From Pseudaquabacterium terrae (GTDB lineage: Bacteria > Pseudomonadota > Gammaproteobacteria > Burkholderiales > Burkholderiaceae_C), in NCBI RefSeq assembly GCF_013266755.1, contig NZ_JABRWJ010000014.1, forward strand, positions 1 through 64,000: a stretch of 64,000 nt of DNA, read 5' to 3'. Every line of letters starts with the position of its first letter. Position 1 is the first letter of the stretch. This document shows, piece by piece, positions 26,503 through 35,997 of the stretch. A model generated the notes under the pieces. The model worked only from the letters and a program-made list of their open reading frames with translations. It was not told the origin of the DNA and ran no database searches. A program made the translations under genes and the position numbers.

Positions 26503-26856
26503 ATGAGAAACACAGTCCACCTCCGCGCGGCCGTCTGCGCCGCGCTGCTCGCCGCGGCCGCCTTGCCGGCCGCGCATGCCGAAGGCACCGTGACGCAAAA
26601 GGCGTCGGAGACCGCGACCAAGGTCGGCAACGCCATCGAGCGCGGTGCGCATGCCGCCGCCAGCGGCGTCGCCCGCGGTGTCGACGCGGCCGCCAGTGGC
26701 GTGCGCCGCGGGGCCAAGGCGGTCGAGCGCGGTGTGCACGCCGCGGCCAGCGGTGTCGAGCGCGGCGCGAAGGCCACCGGCCGCGCCATCGACACGGCGG
26801 CGCGCAAGGTCGGCATCGAGCCGTCGGCGCCGGCGTCTGCGCCTTCGCCGGGCTGA
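26503..26856 (+). CDS. secreted protein with amphipathic repeats
   Basis: A 117-residue protein. Residues 1-26 form a signal peptide (LLAAAALPAAHA). The mature part consists of tandem helical units of about 11 residues of the form RG.HAAASGV / RGAKAVE, four or five copies, and then a short proline-rich end. Such 11-residue repeats make long amphipathic helices, as in apolipoprotein-, LEA- and YtxH-like proteins. It is therefore probably periplasmic and membrane- or stress-related. It follows the antiporter by 88 bases. Confidence 0.6.
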   Translation: MRNTVHLRAAVCAALLAAAALPAAHAEGTVTQKASETATKVGNAIERGAHAAASGVARGVDAAASGVRRGAKAVERGVHAAASGVERGAKATGRAIDTAARKVGIEPSAPASAPSPG

Positions 26857-26866
26857 GGTCAGCGCC

Positions 26867-27283
26867 CTACTTCACCATCAGGTACTTGACGATGTCGTGC
26901 GGGTACACCTTGTGCTCGTGCGCGATGCGATAGCCGAGTGACTGGTACAGCCGCGGCGCCTGGAAGCTGAAGGTCTCGAGGTAGAAGATCGAACAGCCGT
27001 GCGTGCGCGCATGGGCTTCGAAGGCCTGGATCAGTTGCGCGCCGAGCCCCTGGCGCCGCCGGGCAGGCTCCACCCACAGCTGCTGCAGCTCGCAGCACGC
27101 GCCCCACCGCCGGCCGACCGCGCCGCCGATCACCCGCCCCGATTCATCACGCACGAAGCACGCGAGCGGCCGCACCTCGTGCAGCGGCGCTGCTGCGTCG
27201 TTGGCCTCGCCGAGGCCGTCGTCGACGAGCGCGGTTTCCTCAGGCGGCAGGTTGTCGTGGGTGCTGAACGAGAGCGTGTTCAT
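26867..27283 (-). CDS. GNAT-family N-acetyltransferase
   Basis: A 138-residue GNAT protein. The acetyl-CoA loop is LWVEPARRRQGLGAQLIQAFE, with the R/Q-x-x-G-x-G/A signature at RRQGLGA. The C-terminal GYRIAHEHKVYPHDIVKYLM is typical of a branch acting on small molecules or proteins; the substrate is unknown. It is divergent from modA with a 75-base shared promoter region that contains the candidate ModE box. Confidence 0.8.
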   Translation of the reverse strand: MNTLSFSTHDNLPPEETALVDDGLGEANDAAAPLHEVRPLACFVRDESGRVIGGAVGRRWGACCELQQLWVEPARRRQGLGAQLIQAFEAHARTHGCSIFYLETFSFQAPRLYQSLGYRIAHEHKVYPHDIVKYLMVK

Positions 27284-27330
27284 CGAAATGTACCTTCGGT
27301 GATGACGGTGTGGCCTCAATGAATGGCGCG

Positions 27331-27358
27331 GCCGAAATATATACTCCTTCATATCGTG
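27331..27358. promoter_or_regulatory. candidate ModE operator upstream of modA
   Basis: The half-sites GCCGAAATATA (27331-27341) and TTCATATCGTG (27348-27358) sit six bases apart. The known ModE consensus is ATCGnTATATA-N6-TATATAnCGAT, so the spacing fits exactly, and roughly 7 of 10 and 6 of 10 fixed bases agree. It is an AT-rich island in otherwise very GC-rich DNA, directly next to the modA start, and the operon encodes its own ModE. Repression of modABC by molybdate-bound ModE is inferred. Confidence 0.6.
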
Positions 27359-28120
27359 ATGACCATCCCCGCCCTGCTCCGCCCCTCCCTGCTGCTGCTC
27401 GCCGCTGTCTTGCTGAGCGGCCCGGCGCGCGCCGCCGAGCTCACCGTCTCCGCCGCCGTCAGCCTGAGCAGCGCCTTCAAGGACCTCGCGCCGCTGTTCG
27501 AGGCCGCGCACCCGGGGCACAAGCTGCAGTTCAACTTCGGCGCGTCGGGGGGGCTGCTGCAGCAGATCAGCCAGGGTGCGCCCGTCGATGTGTTCGCCAG
27601 CGCCGACCAGGAAACGATGGACCAGGCGCATTCGCGCCACCTGATCGACGCGGCGCAGCGCCGCAATGTCGTCTCCAACGCCCTGGTGCTCATCGTGCCC
27701 GCCGAGTCGCCGAAGGCGCCGCAGGCGTTGGCCGAGCTGGCCCAGGCCGGCTATGCGCGCATCGCGATCGGCCTGACGGCCAGCGTGCCGCTGGGCCGCC
27801 ACACGAAGAGCGCGCTCACCGCCGCCCGCCTGTGGACGGCGGTCGAGCCGAAGATGATCGCCGCGCAGAACGCGCGGCAGGCGCTCGACTACGTCGCGCG
27901 GGGCGAGGTCGACGCCGGCTTCGTCTACGCCACCGATGCCGCGCTGCTGCCCGACAAGGTGAAGGTCGTGCTGCGCGTGCCGACGCCGCAGCCGATCCTG
28001 TACCCGGCGGCGCCGGTCGCCGGCAGCGCGAACGCCGAGCTGGCCCGGCGCTTCGTCGCCTTCCTCGCGACAGCGCCGGCGCAGGCGCTGCTCGCGAAAC
28101 ACGGCTTCGGCCCGCCCTGA
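27359..28120 (+). CDS. modA: molybdate-binding periplasmic protein
   Basis: A 253-residue periplasmic binding protein of the molybdate/tungstate ABC importer. The signal peptide is residues 1-25, ending at ARA. The ModA signatures are SAAVSLSSAFKDLAP, FNFGASGGLLQQI and APVDVFASADQ; serines in the first two contact the oxyanion in known structures. DYVARGEVDAGFVYATDA is also typical. An in-frame ATG at 27323 would lie before the ModE box, so 27359 is preferred. It is first of modABC-modE. Confidence 0.93.
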   Translation: MTIPALLRPSLLLLAAVLLSGPARAAELTVSAAVSLSSAFKDLAPLFEAAHPGHKLQFNFGASGGLLQQISQGAPVDVFASADQETMDQAHSRHLIDAAQRRNVVSNALVLIVPAESPKAPQALAELAQAGYARIAIGLTASVPLGRHTKSALTAARLWTAVEPKMIAAQNARQALDYVARGEVDAGFVYATDAALLPDKVKVVLRVPTPQPILYPAAPVAGSANAELARRFVAFLATAPAQALLAKHGFGPP

Positions 28121-28135
28121 GAGGCTGGGGACCCC

Positions 28136-28804
28136 ATGGAAGGCGCATGGGTCGCGCTGGCGCTAACCCTCAAAGTGGCCGGCGTGGCGACGCTGCTGAA
28201 CCTGTTCTTCGGCGTCGGCGTCGGTTATGCGATGGCCCGCTGGCGCTTTCCCGGCCGCGACCTGCTCGATGCGGTGTTCACGCTGCCGATGGTGATGCCG
28301 CCGACGGTGCTGGGCTACTACCTGCTGGTGCTGATCGGCTCGCACGGGCCGATCGGCCGCTGGCTGCTGCAGACCTTCGGCGTGCGGCTGATCTTCACCT
28401 GGCAGGCGGCGGTGATCGCCGCCACGGTGGTCGCTTTTCCGCTGGTCTTCAAGGCGGCGCGCGCGGCCTTCGAGACGGTGGAGCCGCAGCTCGAGGACGC
28501 GGCGCGCACGCTGGGCATCCGCGAGCTGGCGATCTTCTTTCGCATCTCGCTGCCGCTGGCGTGGCGCGGCATCCTCGCCGGCCTGCTGCTGTCGTTCGCG
28601 CGCGCGCTCGGCGAGTTCGGCGCAACGCTGATGGTCGCCGGCAGCATTCCGGGCAAGACGCAGACGCTGTCGATCGCCGTCTACGAAGCGGTGCAGGCGG
28701 GGCAGGACCACACCGCGAACTTTCTCGTTGCCATCACCTCGCTGGTCTGCATCGCGGTACTGCTGGCCGCCGGCCGGCTGCTGCCGGGGCGCGTGGTGCG
28801 ATAG
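28136..28804 (+). CDS. modB: molybdate ABC transporter permease
   Basis: A 222-residue inner-membrane permease with about five helices. It opens with the family pattern ALTLKVAGVATLLN, has the PMVMPPTVLGYYLL loop, and carries the EAA-type ATPase-contact motif DAARTLGIRELAIFFRISLP followed by FARALGEFGATLMVAG. It starts 15 bases after modA and ends 7 bases before modC. Confidence 0.93.
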   Translation: MEGAWVALALTLKVAGVATLLNLFFGVGVGYAMARWRFPGRDLLDAVFTLPMVMPPTVLGYYLLVLIGSHGPIGRWLLQTFGVRLIFTWQAAVIAATVVAFPLVFKAARAAFETVEPQLEDAARTLGIRELAIFFRISLPLAWRGILAGLLLSFARALGEFGATLMVAGSIPGKTQTLSIAVYEAVQAGQDHTANFLVAITSLVCIAVLLAAGRLLPGRVVR

Positions 28805-28811
28805 GACGGCG

Positions 28812-29507
28812 ATGATCTGGGACATCGAGCTCGCCAAGCTGCTGCGGCACGACCACACGCGCTTTCAGCTGGACGTTCACTTTGTGAGTCAGGCGCGGCG
28901 GCTGGCGCTGTTCGGCCCGTCGGGCGCCGGCAAGACGCAGACGCTGAAGATGATCGCCGGCATCGGGCGGCCGGACCGCGGGCGGATCAGCATCGCCGGC
29001 CGCGTGCTCTACGACAGCGCGGCGCGTTTCGCGCTGTCGCCGCAGCAGCGACGGCTCGGCTACGTGTTCCAGGACTACGCGCTGTTCCCGCACCTCACCG
29101 TGCGCCAGAACATCGCCTTCGCGCGGCGCCACGGCTGGCTCAACCCGGCGCCGAAGGGCGAGGATCCGGCGGTCGAGCGCTGGATCGAGGCCTTCCACCT
29201 GCAGGCCATCGCCGGCCACCGCCCGCACCAGATCTCCGGCGGCCAGCGGCAGCGCACCGCGCTGGCCCGCGCGCTGGTCAACGAGCCGACGGCCCTGCTG
29301 CTCGACGAGCCCTTCGCCGCGCTCGACCGCACGCTGCGCGAGCGCCTGCGCGACGAGCTGCACGAGCTGCAGGTCGAACTGCGCATCCCGATGCTGCTGA
29401 TCACGCACGACGACGACGACCTGAAGGCGCTGGCCGACGAGGTGATCGTGATGCGCGCCGGGCGCATCGATCCGCGCGCCGAGCCGACCGTGCTGGTGGA
29501 GACCTGA
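28812..29507 (+). CDS. modC: molybdate ABC transporter ATPase, short form
   Basis: A 231-residue ABC ATPase: Walker A GPSGAGKTQ, Q-loop VFQDYALFP, signature ISGGQRQRTALARAL, Walker B LLLDEPFAALD, and H-loop LLITHDD. Standard ModC has about 350 residues, with a C-terminal TOBE/molybdopterin-binding domain for molybdate sensing. That domain is missing here, while the next gene, modE, has two such domains. The ATG at 28812 is chosen by the match to ModC N-termini. Energises ModAB. Confidence 0.92.
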   Translation: MIWDIELAKLLRHDHTRFQLDVHFVSQARRLALFGPSGAGKTQTLKMIAGIGRPDRGRISIAGRVLYDSAARFALSPQQRRLGYVFQDYALFPHLTVRQNIAFARRHGWLNPAPKGEDPAVERWIEAFHLQAIAGHRPHQISGGQRQRTALARALVNEPTALLLDEPFAALDRTLRERLRDELHELQVELRIPMLLITHDDDDLKALADEVIVMRAGRIDPRAEPTVLVET

Positions 29508-29511
29508 GCCC

Positions 29512-30339
29512 GTGTCGATCCGCCGCCCGCGCAAGGCCCCAGCGCTCGGACTCGACGGTGCCGTCTGGCTGACGATCGGCGGCACGGCGCTCGGTGGGCG
29601 CGAGCGTGTCGAGCTGCTGCGCGCGGTCGCCGAGACGGGCTCGATCACCCGCGCCGCGCAGGCGGTGGGCCTGAGCTACAAGGGCGCCTGGGAGGCGATC
29701 GAGGCGATGAACGGCCTGGCACGCGAGCCGCTGGTCGAGCGGCGCGCGGGAGGCCGCGGCGGCGGCGCGACGCAGCTGACGCCGCACGGTGCGAAGCTCG
29801 TCGAACGCTTCGGGCAGCTCGATGCCGTGCACCGCCGCTTCGTCACGCTGCTGGAGCAGGGGTCGATCGATCTCGACCGCGACTTTTCATTGCTGGGAAT
29901 CCTGAACATGCGGACGAGCGCGCGCAACCAGTTCGTCGGCACGGTCAGCGCGATCCGTGCCGGCGCCGTCAACGACGAGGTCGAGCTGACGCTGCCGGGC
30001 GGCACGCGCATCGTGGCGCAGGTGACGCCGCAGAGCACCGCGGCGCTCGGCCTGCGCACGCAGGCGACGGTGATCGCGCTGCTGAAGTCCTCGGCGGTGC
30101 TGGTCGCCACCGAGCTCGAAGGCGCGCGGCTGTCGGCGCGCAACCAGCTCGCCGGCACGGTGCGCGCGGTGACGCCGGGCGCCGTCAATGCCGAGGTCGA
30201 GATCGAGCTCGACAGCGGCGACGGCCGCATCGTCGCCATCGTCACGCAGCCGAGCGTCGAGGCGCTGGGCCTGGCGCCGGGCGTGCGCGCGACGGCGGTC
30301 TTCGATGTCGCCAACGTGATACTCGCCGTCACCGCCTGA
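29512..30339 (+). CDS. modE: molybdate-responsive regulator ModE
   Basis: A 275-residue transcription factor. Residues 25-115 are a LysR-like winged helix (GSITRAAQAVGLSYKGAWEAI). Residues 135-200 and 205-272 are two TOBE (molbindin) domains, each beginning with the repeat SARNQ(F/L)xGTV. These bind molybdate and trigger DNA binding. The GTG start at 29512 is four bases after the modC stop. Placing the sensor last in its own operon with an operator before modA suggests autorepression, the reverse of the divergent arrangement in E. coli. Confidence 0.92.
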   Translation: MSIRRPRKAPALGLDGAVWLTIGGTALGGRERVELLRAVAETGSITRAAQAVGLSYKGAWEAIEAMNGLAREPLVERRAGGRGGGATQLTPHGAKLVERFGQLDAVHRRFVTLLEQGSIDLDRDFSLLGILNMRTSARNQFVGTVSAIRAGAVNDEVELTLPGGTRIVAQVTPQSTAALGLRTQATVIALLKSSAVLVATELEGARLSARNQLAGTVRAVTPGAVNAEVEIELDSGDGRIVAIVTQPSVEALGLAPGVRATAVFDVANVILAVTA

Positions 30340-30372
30340 GATGTCTGCCCCCAGCTCACTTCGTTCGCGGCC

Positions 30373-30420
30373 CCCGAGGGGCGCTCAGTCGGCTTGGGAG
30401 CGGCCCGGCGCCGACTGAGT
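30373..30420. repeat. intergenic hairpin repeat, copy 2
   Basis: Downstream of modE. A C-run/G-run hairpin (CCCCC-ga-GGGG, near 30372-30382) is followed by a perfect 10-base inverted repeat CTCAGTCGGC (30385-30394) / GCCGACTGAG (30411-30420) with a 16-base loop. The loop contains AGCGGCCCGGC (30400-30410), the same 11-mer as in the phaA-phaB gap. It probably terminates the mod operon and belongs to a repeat family of this genome. Confidence 0.6.
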
Positions 30421-30471
30421 CACACTCGCCGCTTCTTGCGGGGGCGCCCGCGCGCCAGGAGGGCTGTAGCC

Positions 30472-31884
30472 ATGCACCAGACCATCGAAGAAACCCTGCG
30501 CCTGGCACTCGAGCAGCAGCGCGCCGCCTTCGCCGCCGAGCCGATGCCCAGCCTCGCGGTGCGGCGCGACCGGCTGCAGCGCGTGCACCGCATGACGACG
30601 CGCCACGGCGACGAGCTGGCCACGGCGATCGCCAGCGATTTCGGCCACCGCGCGCGCCAGGAAACGCTGCTGGCCGATGTCTTCACCGTGGCCGCCGCCG
30701 CCCGCCAGGCGATGCGCCACCTGCGTGCCTGGTGCAAGCCGCGCCGCGTGCCGACGCAGCTGCACTTCCTGCCGGGCAGCAACCGGCTGATGCGGCAGCC
30801 GCTGGGCGTCGTCGGCGTGGTCGCGCCGTGGAACTATCCGTACAACCTGGCGCTGACGCCGGCGCTGGCCGCGCTGGCGGCGGGCAACCGGGTGATGATC
30901 AAGCCGTCCGAGCTGACGCCGGCGACCTCGGCGATGATGGCGCGTCTGGTGGCCGAGCACTTTGCGCCCGAGGAGATGCAGGTCATCGTCGGCGATGCGC
31001 AGGTCGGCCGCGCCTTCACCGAGCTGCCCTTCGACCACCTGTTCTTCACCGGCTCGACGGCGGTCGGCCGCCTCGTCGCGCAGGCCGCCGCGCGCAACCT
31101 GACGCCGGTGACGCTGGAGCTGGGCGGCAAGTCGCCCGCGCTGATCGACCGCAGCTGCGACTTGAAGCTCACGGCAGAGCGCCTGGCCTTCGGCAAGCTC
31201 TTCAACGCCGGGCAGACCTGCGTCGCGCCGGACTTCGCGCTGGTGCCGCGCGAGCTGGTCGAGCCGCTGGCCCAGGCCGTGGCGCATGCGATGCGCCGCC
31301 AGTACCCGCGCGTGGCCGGCAACCCGGACTACACCAGCATCGTCGCGCCGCGCCATCACCAGCGGCTGCAGGCGCTGCTCGACGATGCCCGTTCACGCGG
31401 CGCGCGCGCCATCGCGACGCACGACGACCGCCCCACCGACGGCCGCTTCGTGCCGCACCTGCTGCTCGACGTGACCGACCAGATGACGGTGATGCGCGAG
31501 GAGATCTTCGGCCCGCTGCTGCCGATCGTGCCCTACGGCGAGGTCGGCGAAGCGCTGGCCTACATCAGCGCGCGCGACCGGCCGCTGGCGCTGTACTGGT
31601 TCGGCCGCGATGCCGCCGTGCAGCGCCGCGTGCTCGACGAGACGCACGCCGGCGGCGTGACGATCAACGACTGCATCTGGCACCTCGGCCAGGAGAACCA
31701 GCCCTTCGGCGGCGTCGGTGCCAGCGGCATCGGCAGTTATCACGGCGAATGGGGCTTCCGCACTTTCAGCAAGGAAAAGCCGGTGTTCGTGCAGTCGCGC
31801 TTCGCCGGCACGAAGCTGTTCATGCCGCCTTACGGAAAGACCTTCGATCGTTTGCTGGGGATGCTGCGGCGGATCGCCGGGTAG
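30472..31884 (+). CDS. coniferyl-aldehyde-type aldehyde dehydrogenase
   Basis: A 470-residue NAD(P)-dependent aldehyde dehydrogenase. Seen are PWNYPYNLAL, the NAD site FTGSTAVG, the glutamate motif LELGGKSPALI, and catalytic cysteine in NAGQTCVAPDF. The overall pattern, including C-terminal SGIGSYHGEWGFRTFSKEK, fits the coniferyl aldehyde dehydrogenase (CalB) branch, which oxidises hydrophobic aldehydes to acids. AGGAGG precedes the ATG at 30472. It stands alone between the mod operon and a convergent binding-protein gene. Confidence 0.88.
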   Translation: MHQTIEETLRLALEQQRAAFAAEPMPSLAVRRDRLQRVHRMTTRHGDELATAIASDFGHRARQETLLADVFTVAAAARQAMRHLRAWCKPRRVPTQLHFLPGSNRLMRQPLGVVGVVAPWNYPYNLALTPALAALAAGNRVMIKPSELTPATSAMMARLVAEHFAPEEMQVIVGDAQVGRAFTELPFDHLFFTGSTAVGRLVAQAAARNLTPVTLELGGKSPALIDRSCDLKLTAERLAFGKLFNAGQTCVAPDFALVPRELVEPLAQAVAHAMRRQYPRVAGNPDYTSIVAPRHHQRLQALLDDARSRGARAIATHDDRPTDGRFVPHLLLDVTDQMTVMREEIFGPLLPIVPYGEVGEALAYISARDRPLALYWFGRDAAVQRRVLDETHAGGVTINDCIWHLGQENQPFGGVGASGIGSYHGEWGFRTFSKEKPVFVQSRFAGTKLFMPPYGKTFDRLLGMLRRIAG

Positions 31885-31909
31885 ATCGTTCGACGTCTCG
31901 CTGGACGCG

Positions 31910-32641
31910 TCATTCGAAGGTAATGACCTTGTTCAGCCGCGCGATCACCTCGTCCGGAACCTGCTTGCTGCACATGATGTAGCGCCGCTCGCCCTTGGGC
32001 ATGTCGGCGAAGCGGATCAGGTGGAACTCGCGCGCGCTGAAGCCGGCTTCCTCGGCCAGGTAGTTGGCTTCTTCCTCGGCCACGAACATGAAATCGGCGC
32101 GGTTGAAGCGCACCATCTCGACCATCGCCGAGTTCTCGCTGGTGGTGTAGACGAGGTTCGGCCGGTACTTCGCCAGCAGGCCGTCGATGTAGGGGCCGTA
32201 CGAGTAGTTGTCCTTGGCCAGCACGCGCAGGCCCTTGATCGCCAGCACGTCTTCGAGGCGTTGGCCCTCGCGCACCTTGAACTCGCGGTTCGCCAGCGCC
32301 ACCGTCGGCAGGTCGCGGTAGATGGGCTTGGTGAACTTGGCGAACTGTTCGCGCTCCGGATTCCTGAACCAGCCGACCGCGCACTCCAGCGCCGCATCCT
32401 TGCGGATGTTCATCAGCTGCCGGTTGGTCGGCACCTTGGCCCAGACCACCGGCACGCCCGCGGCCTTGAACGCCTGGGCCGCCGGCGTGCCGGTCAAGCC
32501 GGTGGCCGAGCCATCGGCCGCGGCCACCAGGTACGGCGGGCGATCGTTGTAGTAGACGGTGATCGGCTCCTGTGCCCGGCTCACCCCGCTGCAGGCGATG
32601 CACAGCACCAGCCCGGCCTGCCAGCTCCAGCGTGCTTTCAT
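31910..32641 (-). CDS. periplasmic solute-binding protein (SBP_bac_3-like)
   Basis: A 243-residue secreted protein: signal peptide residues 1-23, then ITVYYNDRPPYLVAAADG, a typical start of the family-3 binding fold. ALECAVGWFRNPEREQF is the usual ligand loop, and LRVLAKDNYSYGP comes later. No transporter genes are adjacent. It is divergent from chrB with a 98-base gap that carries a palindrome. The ligand is unknown; such orphan proteins often sense or chelate rather than import. Confidence 0.75.
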   Translation of the reverse strand: MKARWSWQAGLVLCIACSGVSRAQEPITVYYNDRPPYLVAAADGSATGLTGTPAAQAFKAAGVPVVWAKVPTNRQLMNIRKDAALECAVGWFRNPEREQFAKFTKPIYRDLPTVALANREFKVREGQRLEDVLAIKGLRVLAKDNYSYGPYIDGLLAKYRPNLVYTTSENSAMVEMVRFNRADFMFVAEEEANYLAEEAGFSAREFHLIRFADMPKGERRYIMCSKQVPDEVIARLNKVITFE

Positions 32642-32697
32642 GATCGGTCCTCGTGACGGCCCTTGTGATCGCGCGTCGATTATTCAGCGATCCGCAT

Positions 32698-32715
32698 TTG
32701 AAATTGCTATTTCAA
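32698..32715. promoter_or_regulatory. palindrome in the divergent chrB promoter region
   Basis: TTGAAAT-tgct-ATTTCAA is a perfect 7-base inverted repeat with a 4-base centre, in an AT-rich pocket between chrB and the divergent binding-protein gene, 25 bases before the chrB ATG. It is a good operator candidate, possibly for ChrB, whose relatives act as chromate-responsive regulators. Which gene it controls is not visible. Confidence 0.55.
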
Positions 32716-32739
32716 CAAGAGCAGTATATATTTCATCGC

Positions 32740-33683
32740 ATGTGGGCCGTCCTGATCGTCACCTTGCCAACGCAGCCGAATGCCGTGCGGCTGCGCGTGT
32801 GGCGCGGCTTGAAAGCCATCGGCAGCGCCGCGCTGCGTGATGGCGCCTATCTCCTGCCGCAGGCGCACGCCGCGCTGTTCGAGCCGCTGGCGGCCGAGGT
32901 GAGCGAGCACGGCGGCAGCGCGATGGTGCTCGACCTGGCGCCGCGCAACGATGCTCAGCGCGCCGAGCTCGCTGCGCTGTTCGACCGCAGCGAGACCTAT
33001 GCGGCGTGGCGCACCGAGGCAGACGAGCTGGCCGGCGCGCTCGGCGCACTCGAAGAGACCGAAGCCCGGCGCCGCCTGCGCGGCATTGGCGAATCGCTGC
33101 AGACGCTGCGCCGCATCGACTACTACCCGGCCCAAGCGGCGGACCAGGCGGAGTCGCACCTGCTGGCGCTGCGCCAGGCGCTCGATGCACGGTTCTCGAA
33201 GGGCGAGCCGCTGGCGCAGGCGCCGCACGGCATCACTCGGCTCGATGCCCGCAAGCACCAGGGCAAGCGCTGGGCGACGCGCGCTCGGCCATGGGTCGAC
33301 CGCCTGGCCTGCGCGTGGCTGATCCGGCGCTTCATCGACCCGCAGGCCACGTTCGTGTGGCTCGACGACCCGGCCCGTGCGCCGCGCGGCGTGCTCGGCT
33401 TCGACTACGACGGCGCGCGTTTCACGCACGTCGGCGCGCGGGTCAGCTTCGAGGTCATCGCTGCCAGCTTCGGCCTCGAGGCCGACGCGAAGCTGCAGCG
33501 CATCGCGCAGGCGGTGCACTACCTCGATGTCGGCGGCATTCCGGTGCCCGAAGCGGCCGGGCTCGAAGCCGTGCTGGCCGGGCTGCGTGCCGTGCACACC
33601 GATGACGACCGGCTCGCGGCCGCGGCTGCCGCGGTCTTCGATGCCTTGTACGCGGCGCCGGCCAGCGTGACCGCGCCTTCCTG

Positions 33684-33684
<1 letters not shown>
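32740..33684 (+). CDS. chrB: ChrB-family chromate resistance regulator
   Basis: A 314-residue protein with the ChrB N-terminal domain ([27 protein letters not shown], quoted in part: [11 protein letters not shown] at residues 17-27) and the C-terminal ChrB domain, which begins near [18 protein letters not shown] and contains [12 protein letters not shown]. ChrB is needed for chromate-dependent expression of chrA in Ochrobactrum-type operons. The ATG at 32740 is chosen because the ChrB motif starts at once. The stop overlaps the chrA start (TGATG), so the two are coupled. Confidence 0.88.
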
Positions 33685-35063
<1,379 letters not shown>

Positions 35064-35080
35064 CAACCTGAGGAGCGCCC

Positions 35081-35992
35081 ATGGACGCACGCATCGTTCC
35101 CCTGCCCTTCGACCCGGCCACGCTGGGTGGCCTGTCCGAGAAGCTCCTCCTCAGCCACCACCAGAACAACTACAGCGGCGCGGTGAAGCGGCTGAACGCC
35201 ATCCGCGGCCAGCTGGCCGCGCTGCCGTTCGCCACGACCCCCGGCTTCCAGCTCAACGGGCTGAAACGCGAGGAGCTGATCGCCACCAACTCGATGCTGC
35301 TGCACGAGCTGTACTTCGCCAGCCTGGGCGGTGACGGCGTGACGATGGAGCCGGCGATGAAGCTGGCGCTGGACGCGAACTTCGGCAGCGTCGAGCGCTG
35401 GCGCGAGGAGTTCGTCGCCTGCGCGAAGGCGCAAGGCGGTGGCTCGGGCTGGATGCTGCTGGCCTTCCAGCCGCGCGAGGGCTCGCTGATCAACCAGTGG
35501 GCAGCCGATCACACCCATGCCGTGGCCGGCGGCGTGCCGATCCTGGCGCTCGACATGTACGAGCATGCCTACCACCTCGACTTCGGCGCCGCGGCAGGTG
35601 CGTATGTCGATGCCTGCATGACCCGCATCGACTGGGCGGCAGTGTATCGGCGCTACCAGGCCGCCGTGCATGCGGCCAGCGAGCCGTTCGCGGCCGGGCC
35701 GGACGACGTGGCCCAGGCCACGCTGCTCGACGTGCGCCGCGCCGGCGTCTTCGAGCAGGCGCCGGCGATGATCCCCGGTGCGCGCTGGTGCAACCCCGCA
35801 ACCGTGGGCGACTGGGCGCCCGAGCTGTCAGCCGGCCAGCCGGTGGTCGTCTACTGCGTCTACGGGCACGAAGTCGGCCGCTCGACCGCGCTGCGCCTGC
35901 GTGCGGCCGGCGTCGATGCACGTTATCTGAGCGGCGGCATCGACGGCTGGAAAGCCGCGGGTCGCCCACTCGTCGACAAGCCCGCGAGGTGA
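35081..35992 (+). CDS. Fe/Mn superoxide dismutase-rhodanese fusion
   Basis: A 303-residue fusion. Residues 1-195 are an iron/manganese superoxide dismutase with candidate metal ligands H26 (in LLSHHQNNYSG), H75, D158 and H162 (LDMYEHAYH). Residues 205-300 are a rhodanese domain, with active-site C259 at the start of the CVYGHEV loop. ChrC in known chr operons is a superoxide dismutase, so this is a ChrC homologue with an added sulfur-transfer or thiol domain. It would remove superoxide made during chromate reduction. The rhodanese partner is unknown. The next gene follows after 5 bases. Confidence 0.88.
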   Translation: MDARIVPLPFDPATLGGLSEKLLLSHHQNNYSGAVKRLNAIRGQLAALPFATTPGFQLNGLKREELIATNSMLLHELYFASLGGDGVTMEPAMKLALDANFGSVERWREEFVACAKAQGGGSGWMLLAFQPREGSLINQWAADHTHAVAGGVPILALDMYEHAYHLDFGAAAGAYVDACMTRIDWAAVYRRYQAAVHAASEPFAAGPDDVAQATLLDVRRAGVFEQAPAMIPGARWCNPATVGDWAPELSAGQPVVVYCVYGHEVGRSTALRLRAAGVDARYLSGGIDGWKAAGRPLVDKPAR

Positions 35993-35997
35993 TCACC

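Noticed and set aside
32720-32732. A second ModE box before chrB, because AGTATATATTTC there is the reverse complement of the modA box region
   Set aside because: The other half-site at N6 spacing does not match the consensus, so only a shared AT-rich 12-mer is seen.
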